Below are positions 41,984 to 50,724 of a stretch of 50,724 nucleotides of DNA, piece by piece (position 1 is the first letter of the stretch; each line of letters begins with the position of its first letter). Source of the stretch: Rikenellaceae bacterium (GTDB taxonomy: Bacteria; Bacteroidota; Bacteroidia; Bacteroidales; Rikenellaceae); NCBI GenBank assembly GCA_030529085.1, contig JAUMXM010000011.1:1-50724 (forward strand), written 5' to 3'. Position numbers and translations under genes: made by a program. Below the pieces are notes generated by a model, which worked only from the letters and a program-made list of their open reading frames with translations, did not search any database and was not told the DNA's origin.

Positions 41984-42613
41984 TTACTTCATCCAGCTCT
42001 CGTCCGAAGGGTTGTTACGGAACTTGATCAGCTTCTCTTTGTCCTCGACCTTGATGTAACCCTCCTCGGCAGCCACCTCAACAAGGGCGTCGAGGTTCGA
42101 GAGCGAGTAGTTGATCACGTTGGCCTCGGCCATGCGATCCAGACCCTTCTTCATACCGTAGGTGAAGATCGATGCCACGCCCAGCACCTCGGCACCCGCC
42201 TCGCGGAGGGCATTGACAACCTCGATACAGGAGCCGCCCGTCGAGATAAGGTCCTCGATAACAACGACTTTCTGACCCTTCTCGAGCTTACCCTCGATCT
42301 GGTTACCACGGCCGTGATCCTTCTGACCCGAGCGCACGTAGCCCATCGGCATATCGAGAATCGTGGCGGTAATGGCGGCGTGTGCGATACCGGCCGTCGA
42401 GGTACCCATCAGCACCTCGGCCTCGGGGAACTTCGTGCGGACAATCTCGGCCAGGCCTGCCTCGACGTGCTTGCGCACCTCAACGGCGGTCAGCGTCAGG
42501 CGGTTGTCGCAATAAATCGGGCTTTTGATGCCGCTTGCCCAGGTGAAGGGCTGATCGGGGCGCAGGAAGACGGCGCCAATCGAAAGAAGATCTTTCGCAA
42601 TAAGTTTCTCCAT
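41984..42613 (-). CDS. pyrE: Orotate phosphoribosyltransferase
   Basis: Makes OMP from orotate and PRPP. The 209 aa show [28 protein letters not shown], a basic [11 protein letters not shown] loop, and the PRPP-binding motif [17 protein letters not shown]. It starts 33 bp after the glutaredoxin-like gene. Its stop codon is 3 bp from the inverted repeat of the inserted GIY-YIG unit. Confidence 0.95.
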   Translation of the reverse strand: MEKLIAKDLLSIGAVFLRPDQPFTWASGIKSPIYCDNRLTLTAVEVRKHVEAGLAEIVRTKFPEAEVLMGTSTAGIAHAAITATILDMPMGYVRSGQKDHGRGNQIEGKLEKGQKVVVIEDLISTGGSCIEVVNALREAGAEVLGVASIFTYGMKKGLDRMAEANVINYSLSNLDALVEVAAEEGYIKVEDKEKLIKFRNNPSDESWMK

Positions 42614-42646
42614 AGTTTTATACCTATTTATTATATTGTTCTTCGT

Positions 42647-42910
42647 TTATTCCAAGGCGCGACGCAGCAACGGCTCCACCTCCTCGGGGTAGATGCCGCC
42701 CTCGTGCACCTTCACGCCATCGATGTAGAAGCAGGGCACATAGTAGTAGTCATATTGGTCGGCTACGGCAGGTTCCTCCGACTCCTCGATCAGTTCCAGC
42801 TCGATGGCGGCCAATTCGGGGTGTGCCTCCTTGGCGGCCTCGATGTAGGCAAAGGCCTTCTTGCAGAAGGGGCAGTTGCGAAGGTAGAAGAGTTGTACGC
42901 GCTTCATCAT
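42647..42910 (-). CDS. Glutaredoxin/thioredoxin-fold protein
   Basis: An 87-aa thioredoxin-fold protein. The dithiol active site is Cys13-Pro-Phe-Cys16 in YLRNCPFCKKAFAY, and the cis-proline loop is YYVPCFYIDG. An extra Cys sits right after the cis-Pro. A conserved acidic middle (ELIEESEEPAVADQYDY) separates the halves. It lies between pyrF and pyrE in the pyr operon, 16 bp from pyrF and 33 bp from pyrE, suggesting a redox role linked to those enzymes or to PyrDB/PyrK, but that is inference. Start Met1 or Met2 are both possible. Confidence 0.82.
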   Translation of the reverse strand: MMKRVQLFYLRNCPFCKKAFAYIEAAKEAHPELAAIELELIEESEEPAVADQYDYYYVPCFYIDGVKVHEGGIYPEEVEPLLRRALE

Positions 42911-42926
42911 CTCGGTTTTTTAGCCG

Positions 42927-43637
42927 TTACTCGCCCAAAAACTCTGCCACGCAGCGACGATAAGCGGCTACGGGGTCGGCAGCAGCCGTGATGGGACGAC
43001 CCACGACGATAAAGTCGGAGCCAATCTCACGGGCACGGGCCGGAGTCGTGACACGCACCTGGTCGCCCACCTCGCCATCGGCAAAGCGAACACCCGGCGT
43101 AATCGTGAAGAACTCCTTGCCGCAAGCCTCCTTGACCATACCGGCCTCGAGGGGCGAGCAGACAACGCCATCGAGCCCTGCGGCCTTCGTATTCTGGGCA
43201 TACTTAACGATCGTGTCGTTGATCGAGGCGCCGATGAGCAACTCCTGCTGCATGCGCTCCTCGCTCGTCGAGGTGAGCTGCGTGACAGCAATCAGCAGGG
43301 GGCGCGTACCATCCTCGCGCGTGAGGCCCTCCAAGGCGGCCTTCATCATATCGATCGTGCCCGAGGCGTGTACGTTGGTCATATCGACATCGAGGCGCGA
43401 GAGGACCGACATCGCCTTCTTGACCGTGTTGGGAATGTCGTGCAACTTCAAATCGAGGAAGATGCGGTGGCCGCGACGCTTGATCTCGCGGACAATGGCA
43501 GGACCCTCGGCGTAGTAGAGCTCCATACCGATTTTGAGGAAGGGCTTGCGCTCCTCATCCTTGAACAGATCGAGGAACTTGAAGGTATCCTCGGCCGACT
43601 TAAAGTCGCAGGCAATAATGACGTCGTTCTTGAGCAT
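42927..43637 (-). CDS. pyrF: Orotidine-5'-phosphate decarboxylase
   Basis: Decarboxylates OMP to UMP. The 236 aa form a TIM barrel with the catalytic motif [16 protein letters not shown] (Asp-x-Lys-x-x-Asp), an N-terminal [18 protein letters not shown], and the phosphate-binding [14 protein letters not shown] near the C-terminus. This is the bacterial group I form. It starts 16 bp after the pyrDB stop. Confidence 0.95.
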   Translation of the reverse strand: MLKNDVIIACDFKSAEDTFKFLDLFKDEERKPFLKIGMELYYAEGPAIVREIKRRGHRIFLDLKLHDIPNTVKKAMSVLSRLDVDMTNVHASGTIDMMKAALEGLTREDGTRPLLIAVTQLTSTSEERMQQELLIGASINDTIVKYAQNTKAAGLDGVVCSPLEAGMVKEACGKEFFTITPGVRFADGEVGDQVRVTTPARAREIGSDFIVVGRPITAAADPVAAYRRCVAEFLGE

Positions 43638-43653
43638 AACTCTATCTTTTTAC

Positions 43654-44568
43654 TTATTTTACAATTCCGATAATATCTTGCAGACGCTCGATGCCCAGAC
43701 GCTCCATCTCCAATGGCAGGGCCTCGACAATCTTCTTCGAGGCGTAGGGATCGCGCAGGTTGGCAGCACCGACCTGAACGGCCGTAGCACCTGCCATCAT
43801 CATCTCGATGACATTCGAGGCGCTCTCCACACCACCGCAGCCGATGACGGGGATCTTGCAGGCCGAAGCGACCTGGTAGACCATGCGCACCGCGAGGGGG
43901 AAGATCGCAGCACCCGAGAAGCCACCCATCGTATTGGCGATGACGGGCTTGCGGCGCATCGTGTCGATACGCATACCGAGCAGCGTGTTGATCAGGCAGA
44001 GGCCATCGGCACCCGCCTCCTCGCACGCCTTGGCAATCGAGACGATATCGGTCACATTGGGCGAGAGCTTGATATAGACGGGTTTAGTCGTCACCGCCTT
44101 CACAGCGCGCGTCACCTCGGCAGCCGCCTCGGGCGAAGTGCCGAACGACATACCGCCGTGGCGCACATTGGGACACGAGACATTGACCTCGATGATACCC
44201 ACCTGCTCCTCCTTGTCGATTCGTTCGCAACAGTAGGCATACTCCTCGATCGAGAAGCCCGAGATGTTGGCGATGACCGGCTTGTGGAAGTAGCTCTTCA
44301 TACGGGGCAGCTCCTCAGCGATGACGTGATCGATGCCCGGATTTTGCAGACCGACAGCGTTGATCATACCCGCCGTGCACTCCGCAATGCGGGGCGTGGG
44401 GTTGCCGAAGCGCGGCTCCTTGGTCGTTCCCTTGAACGAGAAGGTGCCCAGGATGTTGATGTCGTAGAAATCCTTGAACTCGTTGCCGAAGCCGAAGGTT
44501 CCACTGGCCGGAATAACGGGGTTATCCAGACGCCAGCCACTCAATACTACCGATGTATCTCTTACCAT
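43654..44568 (-). CDS. pyrD: Dihydroorotate dehydrogenase B, catalytic subunit
   Basis: Oxidises dihydroorotate to orotate with FMN. The 304 aa show VIPASGTFGFGNEF and the catalytic Cys in NVSCPNVRHGGMSFG; a Cys here is the hallmark of class 1 enzymes, whereas class 2 has Ser. IGCGGVESASNVIEMMMAGATAVQVGAAN binds the FMN phosphate. Class 1B needs the PyrK partner, whose gene overlaps the start by 7 bp. It is NAD-linked and suits an anaerobe, avoiding a quinone. Confidence 0.95.
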   Translation of the reverse strand: MVRDTSVVLSGWRLDNPVIPASGTFGFGNEFKDFYDINILGTFSFKGTTKEPRFGNPTPRIAECTAGMINAVGLQNPGIDHVIAEELPRMKSYFHKPVIANISGFSIEEYAYCCERIDKEEQVGIIEVNVSCPNVRHGGMSFGTSPEAAAEVTRAVKAVTTKPVYIKLSPNVTDIVSIAKACEEAGADGLCLINTLLGMRIDTMRRKPVIANTMGGFSGAAIFPLAVRMVYQVASACKIPVIGCGGVESASNVIEMMMAGATAVQVGAANLRDPYASKKIVEALPLEMERLGIERLQDIIGIVK

Positions 44569-45302
44569 ATCACCTCATTTTTATCCAATACGGGGCCGTC
44601 GACGCAGATGCGCTTATTGCCATACTTGGTCTTGCACGAGCAACCCATGCAGGCACCGAAACCACAACCCATACGCTCCTCGAACGAGAGCTGACCCTCG
44701 CACGTCGTAGCGTCGTAGAGGGCCTTGAGCATCGGCAGCGGGCCGCAGCTGAAGAAGTAACCGAAGTCGATCTTCAGCGCCTCGATGGCCGTCGTCACGA
44801 AGCCCTTCACACCCTGCGAGCCATCGACGGTCGTAACGACCACCTCGCAGCCCAGGGCCTTGAACTCCTCCTCGTAGAAGCACTCCGAAGCGGTATTGAA
44901 GCCCAGCACGACGGTCACATGGCGACCCTCGGCGAGGAGCTTCTTGGCCAGGTTGTAGAGCGGGGGGACACCCACACCGCCACCAACCAGCAGGTTGCAC
45001 TCCGCAGCCTTCGAGGTATCGAAGCCGTTGCCAAGCCCCGTCAGCAGGTCGAGCTTCTCGCCTGCCACCATACGGCTCATCTGCGCCGTACCCTCGCCCA
45101 CCACTTTATAAATAAGGGTGATGGTCGCATCATCGTAGTCCGACACCGAGATCGGACGACGCAGGTACTTTCCCTCGAGGGCAATATTGACAAACTGACC
45201 CGGACGGGTGATCCACTCCGTATCACCCTCCAAGACCATCCGCCAAACGGCGGAGGTCAAGGGGCGATTCTCTCGGATAGTATAGATTGCGTTCTTGTAC
45301 AC
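44562..45302 (-). CDS. pyrK: Dihydroorotate dehydrogenase B, electron-transfer subunit
   Basis: Carries electrons from PyrDB to NAD. The 246 aa show an FAD domain (KYLRRPISVSDYDD, where RRPISV binds FAD), an NAD domain (LLVGGGVGVPPLYNLAKKLL), and a C-terminal 2Fe-2S loop CGFGACMGCSCKT through ICVDGPVL, with Cys spaced x4, x2 and x11. The gene overlaps pyrD by 7 bp and is 12 bp from carB. Confidence 0.94.
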   Translation of the reverse strand: MYKNAIYTIRENRPLTSAVWRMVLEGDTEWITRPGQFVNIALEGKYLRRPISVSDYDDATITLIYKVVGEGTAQMSRMVAGEKLDLLTGLGNGFDTSKAAECNLLVGGGVGVPPLYNLAKKLLAEGRHVTVVLGFNTASECFYEEEFKALGCEVVVTTVDGSQGVKGFVTTAIEALKIDFGYFFSCGPLPMLKALYDATTCEGQLSFEERMGCGFGACMGCSCKTKYGNKRICVDGPVLDKNEVIW

Positions 45303-45314
45303 AGTTATCTCGAT

Positions 45315-48300
45315 TTATTTGGCATCAATGGTTGAAACACGCAGCGTGATCTCCTCCAGCACGTCGAGCAGTACGCGCACCGTCTCAAGAGCGGTGAAGA
45401 CCGTCACGTTGTTCTCGACAGCCGTGCGGCGAATCTCGTAACCATCGAGGCGGGTGTTGTGCTGATTCACGTCGATCGTGTTGATCACATAGCTGACGTG
45501 GCCCTGGCGCAGTGCGTCGATAATCTCCGACGAGCCCTCGTTGAGCTTGCGCAGCGTGCGGGTACGCACACCGTGCTCGCGCAGGTACTCGGCCGTGCCG
45601 GCCGTAGCCTCGATGTTGAAGCCCAGGTCGTAGAAACGCTGGATCAGGGGCAGCGCCAGCGGCTTGTCGTCGTCGGCAATCGAGACGAAGATCGTACCGT
45701 AGTTCGATACGTTCATACCCGTAGCCTGGAGTGCCTTGTAGAGGGCACGCGTGAGCTTGTCGTCGTAGCCGATTGCCTCACCCGTCGACTTCATCTCGGG
45801 CGAGAGGTAGGAATCCATACCGCGAATCTTAGCAAACGAGAAGGCGGGAGCCTTGACATACCAGCGGCTCTTATCCTGGCCGTAGACCGACTCGATACCC
45901 TGCTCACGGAGCGAGCGACCGAGAATCACCTGTGTAGCGATGTGGGCCATGGGCACACCGGTCGACTTCGAGAGGAAGGGCACGGTTCGCGACGAACGGG
46001 GGTTCACCTCGATTACATAGACCTCGCCGGCCTCATCGACGATGAACTGGATGTTATACAGACCGACGATGCCGATGCGCAGACCGAGCTTGACGGTGTA
46101 GTCGATAATCTTATCGCGTACCTCCTGCGAGACGCTGAAGGTGGGATAGACGCTGATCGAGTCACCCGAGTGGATACCCGTACGCTCGATGTGCTCCATG
46201 ATGCCGGGGATGAATACATCCTTGCCGTCGCAGATGGCATCCACCTCGAGCTCTTTACCCATGATATAGCGGTCGACCAAGACGGGTGAATCGACATTGA
46301 CCTCAACGGCCGTCTGGAGATAGTGGCGCAGACGATCCTCGTTCGATACGATCTGCATGGCGCGACCACCCAGCACATAGCTCGGGCGCACCAAGACGGG
46401 ATAGCCGATGCGGGCAGCAGCCTTCACACCATCCTCGATGTTGGTCACAGCCTCAGCCTCGGGCTGCGGAATGGCCAGCTCCTCCATGATCTTCTCGAAG
46501 CAGCCTCGGTCCTCGGCGTTGCGGATGGCCTCCGTGTCGGTACCGATGATGGGCACACCCAGCTGGGCCAAAGGCTCGGCCAGGTTGATGGCCGTCTGAC
46601 CACCGAGCGATACGACGATAGCCTTCGGATTCTCGAGCTGGATGACATTCATCACATCCTCGACCGTCAGCGGCTCGAAGTAGAGCTTATCGCTGGTCGT
46701 GTAGTCGGTCGAAACCGTCTCGGGGTTGTTGTTGATGATAATCGCCTCGTAGCCGGCCTCGCGGATCGACCAGATGGCGTGTACGGTCGAGTAGTCGAAC
46801 TCGACACCCTGACCAATGCGGATCGGGCCCGAGCCGAGTACCACGATCTTCTCCTTGTCGCTTACGATCGACTCGTTCTCCTCCTCGTACGACGAGTAGA
46901 AGTAGGGAACGTAGGCTGCGAACTCACCGCCGCAGGTGTCGATCATCTTATAGACGGGGAAGATGTTGTTCTCCTTGCGAATGGCGTACATCTCGTGCTC
47001 GCTCTTACCCCAGAGCTGGCCGATAAACTTATCGCCGAAGCCCATCTTCTTGGCATCGCGCAAAATCTCGATATTGCCCACATTGTTCTTCACAACCGAC
47101 TCCATCTCGACGATGTTCTTGAACTTCTCGAGGAAGAACATATCGATCTTCGTGTTGTTGTAGATCATCATCAGGTCGACCTGGTTGCGAATCAGCTGGG
47201 CGATGGCGTAGAGACGATCATCGGTGCCCTCCTTGATGTAGGCGAGCAACTCATCGTTCGACCACTCGTCGAACTTCTTGTGGTAGATGTGGCATACACC
47301 CGTCTCGAGCGAGCGGACAGCCTTCAGGAGCGACTCCTCCATCGTGCGACCGATGGCCATCACCTCACCCGTAGCCTTCATCTGCGTACCGAGCTTGTTC
47401 GAGGCATCGGAGAACTTATCGAAGGGGAAGCGGGCCACCTTCGTCACCACATAGTCGATCGTAGGCTCGAACGATGCGGGGGTCGTGGCGATGCGAATCT
47501 CGTCGAGGGTCAGACCCACGGCGATCTTGGCGCTCACGCGGGCAATCGGAAAGCCCGAAGCCTTCGAGGCGAGGGCCGACGAACGTGACACGCGGGGATT
47601 GACCTCGATCAGGTAGTATTGGAACGAGAGGGGGTCGAGTGCAAACTGCACGTTGCAACCGCCCTCGATCTTGAGCTCGCGGATAATCTTCAGGGCCGAG
47701 CCACGCAGCATCTGGAACTCCTTGGCCGTAAGGGTCTGCGCCGGAGCAACCACCATCGAGTCACCCGTGTGGATACCCACCGGGTCGATGTTCTCCATCG
47801 AGCAGATGGCGATGGCCGTATCGTTCGAGTCGCGCATCACCTCGAACTCGATCTCCTTGTAACCCTTGATGCTCTTCTCGATGAGCACCTGGTGTACGGG
47901 CGAGAGGAAGAGAGCGTTGCGCATCATCTCGCGCAGCTCCTGCTCGTTATCGACGAAACCGCCACCCGTACCACCGAGCGTAAAGGCGGGACGAAGTACC
48001 ACGGGGTAGCCGATCTTGGCGGCGATCTCCACACCCTCCTCAATCGACGAAGCTACATCCGAAGGCAGCACAGGCTCACCGAGCTGCTCGCAGAGGCTCT
48101 TGAAGAGTTCGCGGTCCTCGGCACGCTCGATCGACGAGAAGCTCGTACCGAGAATCTCGACCTGGCACTCCTCCAAGATACCCTTCTTGGCGAGCTGTAC
48201 GGCCAGGTTCAGACCCGTCTGACCACCCAGACCCGGCACAATGGCGTCGGGACGCTCGTAGCGGATAATCTTGGCCACATACTCCAGCGTCAAAGGCTCC

Positions 48301-48497
48301 ATGTAGACCTTGTCGGCGATGTTTGTATCGGTCATAATCGTTGCGGGGTTCGAATTGACGAGAATCACCTCGTAACCCTCCTCACGCAGTGCCAAGCAGG
48401 CCTGCGTACCTGCATAGTCGAACTCGGCAGCCTGACCAATCACGATCGGACCCGAGCCGATGACCATCACTTTCTTGATATCTTCTCTTTTAGGCAT
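45315..48497 (-). CDS. carB: Carbamoyl-phosphate synthase large subunit
   Basis: Makes carbamoyl phosphate from bicarbonate, ammonia and two ATP. The 1060 aa are full length. It starts [27 protein letters not shown] and repeats this as [19 protein letters not shown] about 545 residues later, showing the two homologous ATP-grasp halves. The last 130 residues form the MGS-like allosteric domain that usually binds UMP and IMP. Its gene overlaps carA by 8 bp. Because the partner CarA lacks its glutaminase triad, this enzyme may have to use free ammonia. Confidence 0.96.
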   Translation of the reverse strand: MPKREDIKKVMVIGSGPIVIGQAAEFDYAGTQACLALREEGYEVILVNSNPATIMTDTNIADKVYMEPLTLEYVAKIIRYERPDAIVPGLGGQTGLNLAVQLAKKGILEECQVEILGTSFSSIERAEDRELFKSLCEQLGEPVLPSDVASSIEEGVEIAAKIGYPVVLRPAFTLGGTGGGFVDNEQELREMMRNALFLSPVHQVLIEKSIKGYKEIEFEVMRDSNDTAIAICSMENIDPVGIHTGDSMVVAPAQTLTAKEFQMLRGSALKIIRELKIEGGCNVQFALDPLSFQYYLIEVNPRVSRSSALASKASGFPIARVSAKIAVGLTLDEIRIATTPASFEPTIDYVVTKVARFPFDKFSDASNKLGTQMKATGEVMAIGRTMEESLLKAVRSLETGVCHIYHKKFDEWSNDELLAYIKEGTDDRLYAIAQLIRNQVDLMMIYNNTKIDMFFLEKFKNIVEMESVVKNNVGNIEILRDAKKMGFGDKFIGQLWGKSEHEMYAIRKENNIFPVYKMIDTCGGEFAAYVPYFYSSYEEENESIVSDKEKIVVLGSGPIRIGQGVEFDYSTVHAIWSIREAGYEAIIINNNPETVSTDYTTSDKLYFEPLTVEDVMNVIQLENPKAIVVSLGGQTAINLAEPLAQLGVPIIGTDTEAIRNAEDRGCFEKIMEELAIPQPEAEAVTNIEDGVKAAARIGYPVLVRPSYVLGGRAMQIVSNEDRLRHYLQTAVEVNVDSPVLVDRYIMGKELEVDAICDGKDVFIPGIMEHIERTGIHSGDSISVYPTFSVSQEVRDKIIDYTVKLGLRIGIVGLYNIQFIVDEAGEVYVIEVNPRSSRTVPFLSKSTGVPMAHIATQVILGRSLREQGIESVYGQDKSRWYVKAPAFSFAKIRGMDSYLSPEMKSTGEAIGYDDKLTRALYKALQATGMNVSNYGTIFVSIADDDKPLALPLIQRFYDLGFNIEATAGTAEYLREHGVRTRTLRKLNEGSSEIIDALRQGHVSYVINTIDVNQHNTRLDGYEIRRTAVENNVTVFTALETVRVLLDVLEEITLRVSTIDAK

Positions 48498-49569
48498 CTC
48501 TTCCCTCCTCCATTAATTTTACAAACTTCTTGAACAAATCGTGGCACTCGGCCTCGGCACTTGCCGGATCGAACTGCACGGCAAAGATGCGGTCGAGCTT
48601 GCACTCCACACCCTCAATCGTGTTGTCGAGCAGGTTCGTGTGGGTAATCGAAAGCATACCGGGCAGCTCGGGCAGCACCACAAAGCCGTGGTTCTGCGAG
48701 GCAACCTCGATCAGACCCGTAGCGAGGTTCTTCACGGGGTGGTTGCAACCACGATGGCCGAACTTCATCTTCTCGACCTTCGCGCCATAGGCCAGGGCGA
48801 TAATCTGCTGACCCAGACCGATACCGAAGATCGGTTTCTTGCCACGCAGCTGCTTGACGAGCTCAATGACGGGAGCCGCCTCGGCCGGATTGCCCGGGCC
48901 GTTCGAAATCAGCACACCGTCGGGACGGAACGACATCACATCCTCGAGGGTCGAATCGTAGGGCAGCACCGTCACGTTGCAACCCACGGCGTTGAGCTGG
49001 CGCACCAGGCTATTCTTGATACCGCAGTCGATGGCCACCACATCGTAGGTGTGGTTCGGCACGCGCGACATCCAACGCTTCTTGCAGCTCACACGCTGGA
49101 GCGTATCGGTCGGCAGCGCAGCCTCCTGCAACTTTTTGAGCGCCTCCTCCGTCGGAGTCGAGGCGTCGGTGATGATCACCTTCTGCGTGCCCTCGTCACG
49201 AATCACGCGGGTCAGGGCGCGGGTATCGAGGCCCCAGATGGCGGGCACGTCGCACTCCTCGAGCACCTCGTTCAAGGTGCGCGTGTAGCGGAAGTTCGAG
49301 GGCGAGTCGTTGTACTCGCGCACAGCCATACCGCCAATGGTGGGGGTCTTCGTTTCGTAGTCCTCGTCGGCCATACCGTAGTTACCGATGAGCGGATAGG
49401 TCATCACCACCAGCTGGCCCGTATAGGCGGGATCGGACATGATCTCCTGATAGCCGACAACCGCGGTGTTGAAGACAATCTCGAGAATCGCCTCACGGTC
49501 GGCACCAAAGCCATACCCGTAGAACTCGCGGCCACTCTCCAAGACAAGTTTCTTCGTAAATGCTTTCAT
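48490..49569 (-). CDS. carA: Carbamoyl-phosphate synthase small subunit with degenerate glutaminase site
   Basis: Normally hydrolyses glutamine and passes ammonia to CarB. The 359 aa have the N-terminal CarA domain ([35 protein letters not shown]) and a class I glutaminase fold. But where the family has GICLGHQ this protein has GIGLGQQ (Gly251 in place of the nucleophile Cys, Gln254 for His), and where it has HPEA this has DPAS (Asp334, Ala336). All three triad residues are therefore replaced, although the frame, length and flanking conservation are intact. HRGCNHPV also has a Cys where Gly or Ala is usual. It probably works as a scaffold for ammonia-dependent synthesis. Confidence 0.93.
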   Translation of the reverse strand: MKAFTKKLVLESGREFYGYGFGADREAILEIVFNTAVVGYQEIMSDPAYTGQLVVMTYPLIGNYGMADEDYETKTPTIGGMAVREYNDSPSNFRYTRTLNEVLEECDVPAIWGLDTRALTRVIRDEGTQKVIITDASTPTEEALKKLQEAALPTDTLQRVSCKKRWMSRVPNHTYDVVAIDCGIKNSLVRQLNAVGCNVTVLPYDSTLEDVMSFRPDGVLISNGPGNPAEAAPVIELVKQLRGKKPIFGIGLGQQIIALAYGAKVEKMKFGHRGCNHPVKNLATGLIEVASQNHGFVVLPELPGMLSITHTNLLDNTIEGVECKLDRIFAVQFDPASAEAECHDLFKKFVKLMEEGRDA

Positions 49570-49590
49570 AAATTCTATTTTGTTGTATTC

Positions 49591-50724
49591 CTATTTTGTT
49601 TCGTCGTAGACAATTTCACCATCGACCACCGTCATCACGGCGCATCCCGTAAGCTCCAGCCCTGCAAAGGGGGTCGCCTTGCCCTTCGAGAGGAAGGTCT
49701 CGGGATCGACCTTGTAGCTGCGCGTCGTGTCGAGCACCGTCAGGTCGGCCTTCTCGCCCACCTCGATAGCACCCCCGAAGCCGAACAGACGGCGGGGATT
49801 GACGCTCATCAGCTCGATGAGTCGCTCGAGCGAGATGTGACCCGCCTTGACCAGGTAGGTGTAGTAGGCACCAAAGGCGGTCTCGATACCCACGATACCC
49901 ATCGCACTCTTTGCCAGGCCGCGCGACTTCTCATCCGCCGAGTGGGGGGCATGGTCCGTAGCCAGCACCTCGATCGTGCCATCGACCACACCGGCAATCA
50001 GTGCCGCGCGATCCTCGGCCGAGCGAATCGGGGGATTCATCTTCCAGCGACCCTCCTCTTGGAGGTCCATATCGGTAAAGGCTAAATAGTGGGGGCCCGT
50101 CTCGCAACTTACGCGCAGACCCTCAGCCTTTGCTTTGCGTACCAGCTCGACACTCTCCTTGGTTGAGATGTGGCAGACGTGATATTGGCACCCGGTTTCG
50201 CGCACCAGCTCGATATCGCGCTCGATCTGCGCCCACTCGCTCTCGGAGCAGATGCCGCGATGGCCGTGCAGGCGGGCATACTCGCCGTCGTGGATATAAC
50301 CGCCACGCAGCAACTCATTGACCTCGCAGTGGGCCACAATGGGCTTACCCACACGCTTGGCCTCCTGCATCGCGCGGAGCATATCCTCGTCGAGCTGCAC
50401 ACCGCGACCGTCATCCGAGAAGCCGACCACATTCGGAGCCATCGCCTCCAGGGCGGCCAACTCACCGCCACCGCGCTGACCCTTCGTGATGCAACCGTAG
50501 GGAATCACCTTCACGCAGGCATCGCGCTTGATGGCCGCCAGCTGCACGCCGAGCGTTTCGGGGGCATCGGGTGCGGGGTTCAGGTTGGGCATCGAGCAGA
50601 CGAGCGTAAAGCCGCCGCGAGCAGCCGCAGCCGTACCCGTGGCCACGGTCTCCTTATGTTCGAATCCCGGCTCGCGCAGATGGACGTGCACATCGACCAG
50701 GCCCGGCACCAGACAACGACCCGC
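49591..50724 (-). CDS. pyrC: Dihydroorotase (5' end outside the window)
   Basis: Cyclises carbamoyl aspartate to dihydroorotate. At least 377 codons are visible; the N-terminus lies beyond the right edge, where the frame runs on as AGRCLVPGLVDVHVH. Class I features: the HxH metal motif in DVHVHLREPGFEHKET, a CHIS motif, and ATDHAPHSADEK with the catalytic Asp. It is the most upstream pyr gene seen, 21 bp before carA, so the operon promoter is not in this window. Confidence 0.95.
   Translation of the reverse strand, partial: AGRCLVPGLVDVHVHLREPGFEHKETVATGTAAAARGGFTLVCSMPNLNPAPDAPETLGVQLAAIKRDACVKVIPYGCITKGQRGGGELAALEAMAPNVVGFSDDGRGVQLDEDMLRAMQEAKRVGKPIVAHCEVNELLRGGYIHDGEYARLHGHRGICSESEWAQIERDIELVRETGCQYHVCHISTKESVELVRKAKAEGLRVSCETGPHYLAFTDMDLQEEGRWKMNPPIRSAEDRAALIAGVVDGTIEVLATDHAPHSADEKSRGLAKSAMGIVGIETAFGAYYTYLVKAGHISLERLIELMSVNPRRLFGFGGAIEVGEKADLTVLDTTRSYKVDPETFLSKGKATPFAGLELTGCAVMTVVDGEIVYDETK

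Overview
The window is a GC-rich chromosomal segment from a member of the Bacteroidota, most likely the order Bacteroidales and probably Alistipes or another Rikenellaceae. The evidence is promoter style and gene content. Many genes are preceded by the Bacteroidota -7 box TAnnTTTG rather than a sigma70 -10 box. Bacteroidota-typical families are present: DUF4254 next to GT9, DUF4878 lipoprotein, YiiX-like lipoprotein, secreted DPP4 and class III fructose bisphosphatase. The genus is an inference from general impression, not a computed match. No tRNA, rRNA, CRISPR array, prophage or classical insertion sequence was seen.

Left part (1-25.97 kb) is housekeeping. pfkA, an adenosine-kinase-like PfkB kinase, tatA and tatC run rightward. 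A GT9/DUF4254 pair runs leftward. A glucosaminidase-LysM protein, a conserved hypothetical and DPP4 run rightward, followed by superoxide dismutase. asd and PBP1A, a large outer-membrane protein with a zinc-peptidase-like N-terminus, and a SUI1-family factor run leftward. A TOPRIM-like DUF4435 gene is divergent from the SUI1 gene. fbp (class III) and lysC run leftward. Two lipoproteins, then dapD-nudix-birA, then gcvH-mdh run rightward. asd, lysC and dapD all serve the aspartate/lysine/diaminopimelate route and so cell-wall precursors.

Middle (25.97-27.9 kb) is an intergenic-repeat zone around a divergent pair: a membrane-anchored LytTR regulator and a small ExbB-like membrane protein. The shared promoter region carries a direct repeat with the spacing expected of a LytTR operator.

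Right part (27.9-50.7 kb, all leftward) is nucleotide biosynthesis. The first block is purE-purL-purC-purF-purM-purN-purH-purD-folD, nearly the whole route from PRPP to IMP apart from purK and purB. The second is pyrC-carA-carB-pyrK-pyrDB-pyrF-glutaredoxin-pyrE-[GIY-YIG element]-pyrB, the whole route to UMP.

The most unusual observations are: (1) a CarA that has lost all three residues of its glutaminase triad; (2) a PyrB fused only to the zinc domain of PyrI, without the allosteric nucleotide-binding domain; (3) a 365-bp unit consisting of inverted terminal repeats and one GIY-YIG gene, inserted 3 bp after the pyrE stop codon; (4) a cloverleaf-like intergenic repeat found twice with compensatory base changes in every arm, each copy linked to a second hairpin found three times; (5) a probable structured RNA and terminator in the leader of the pur operon.
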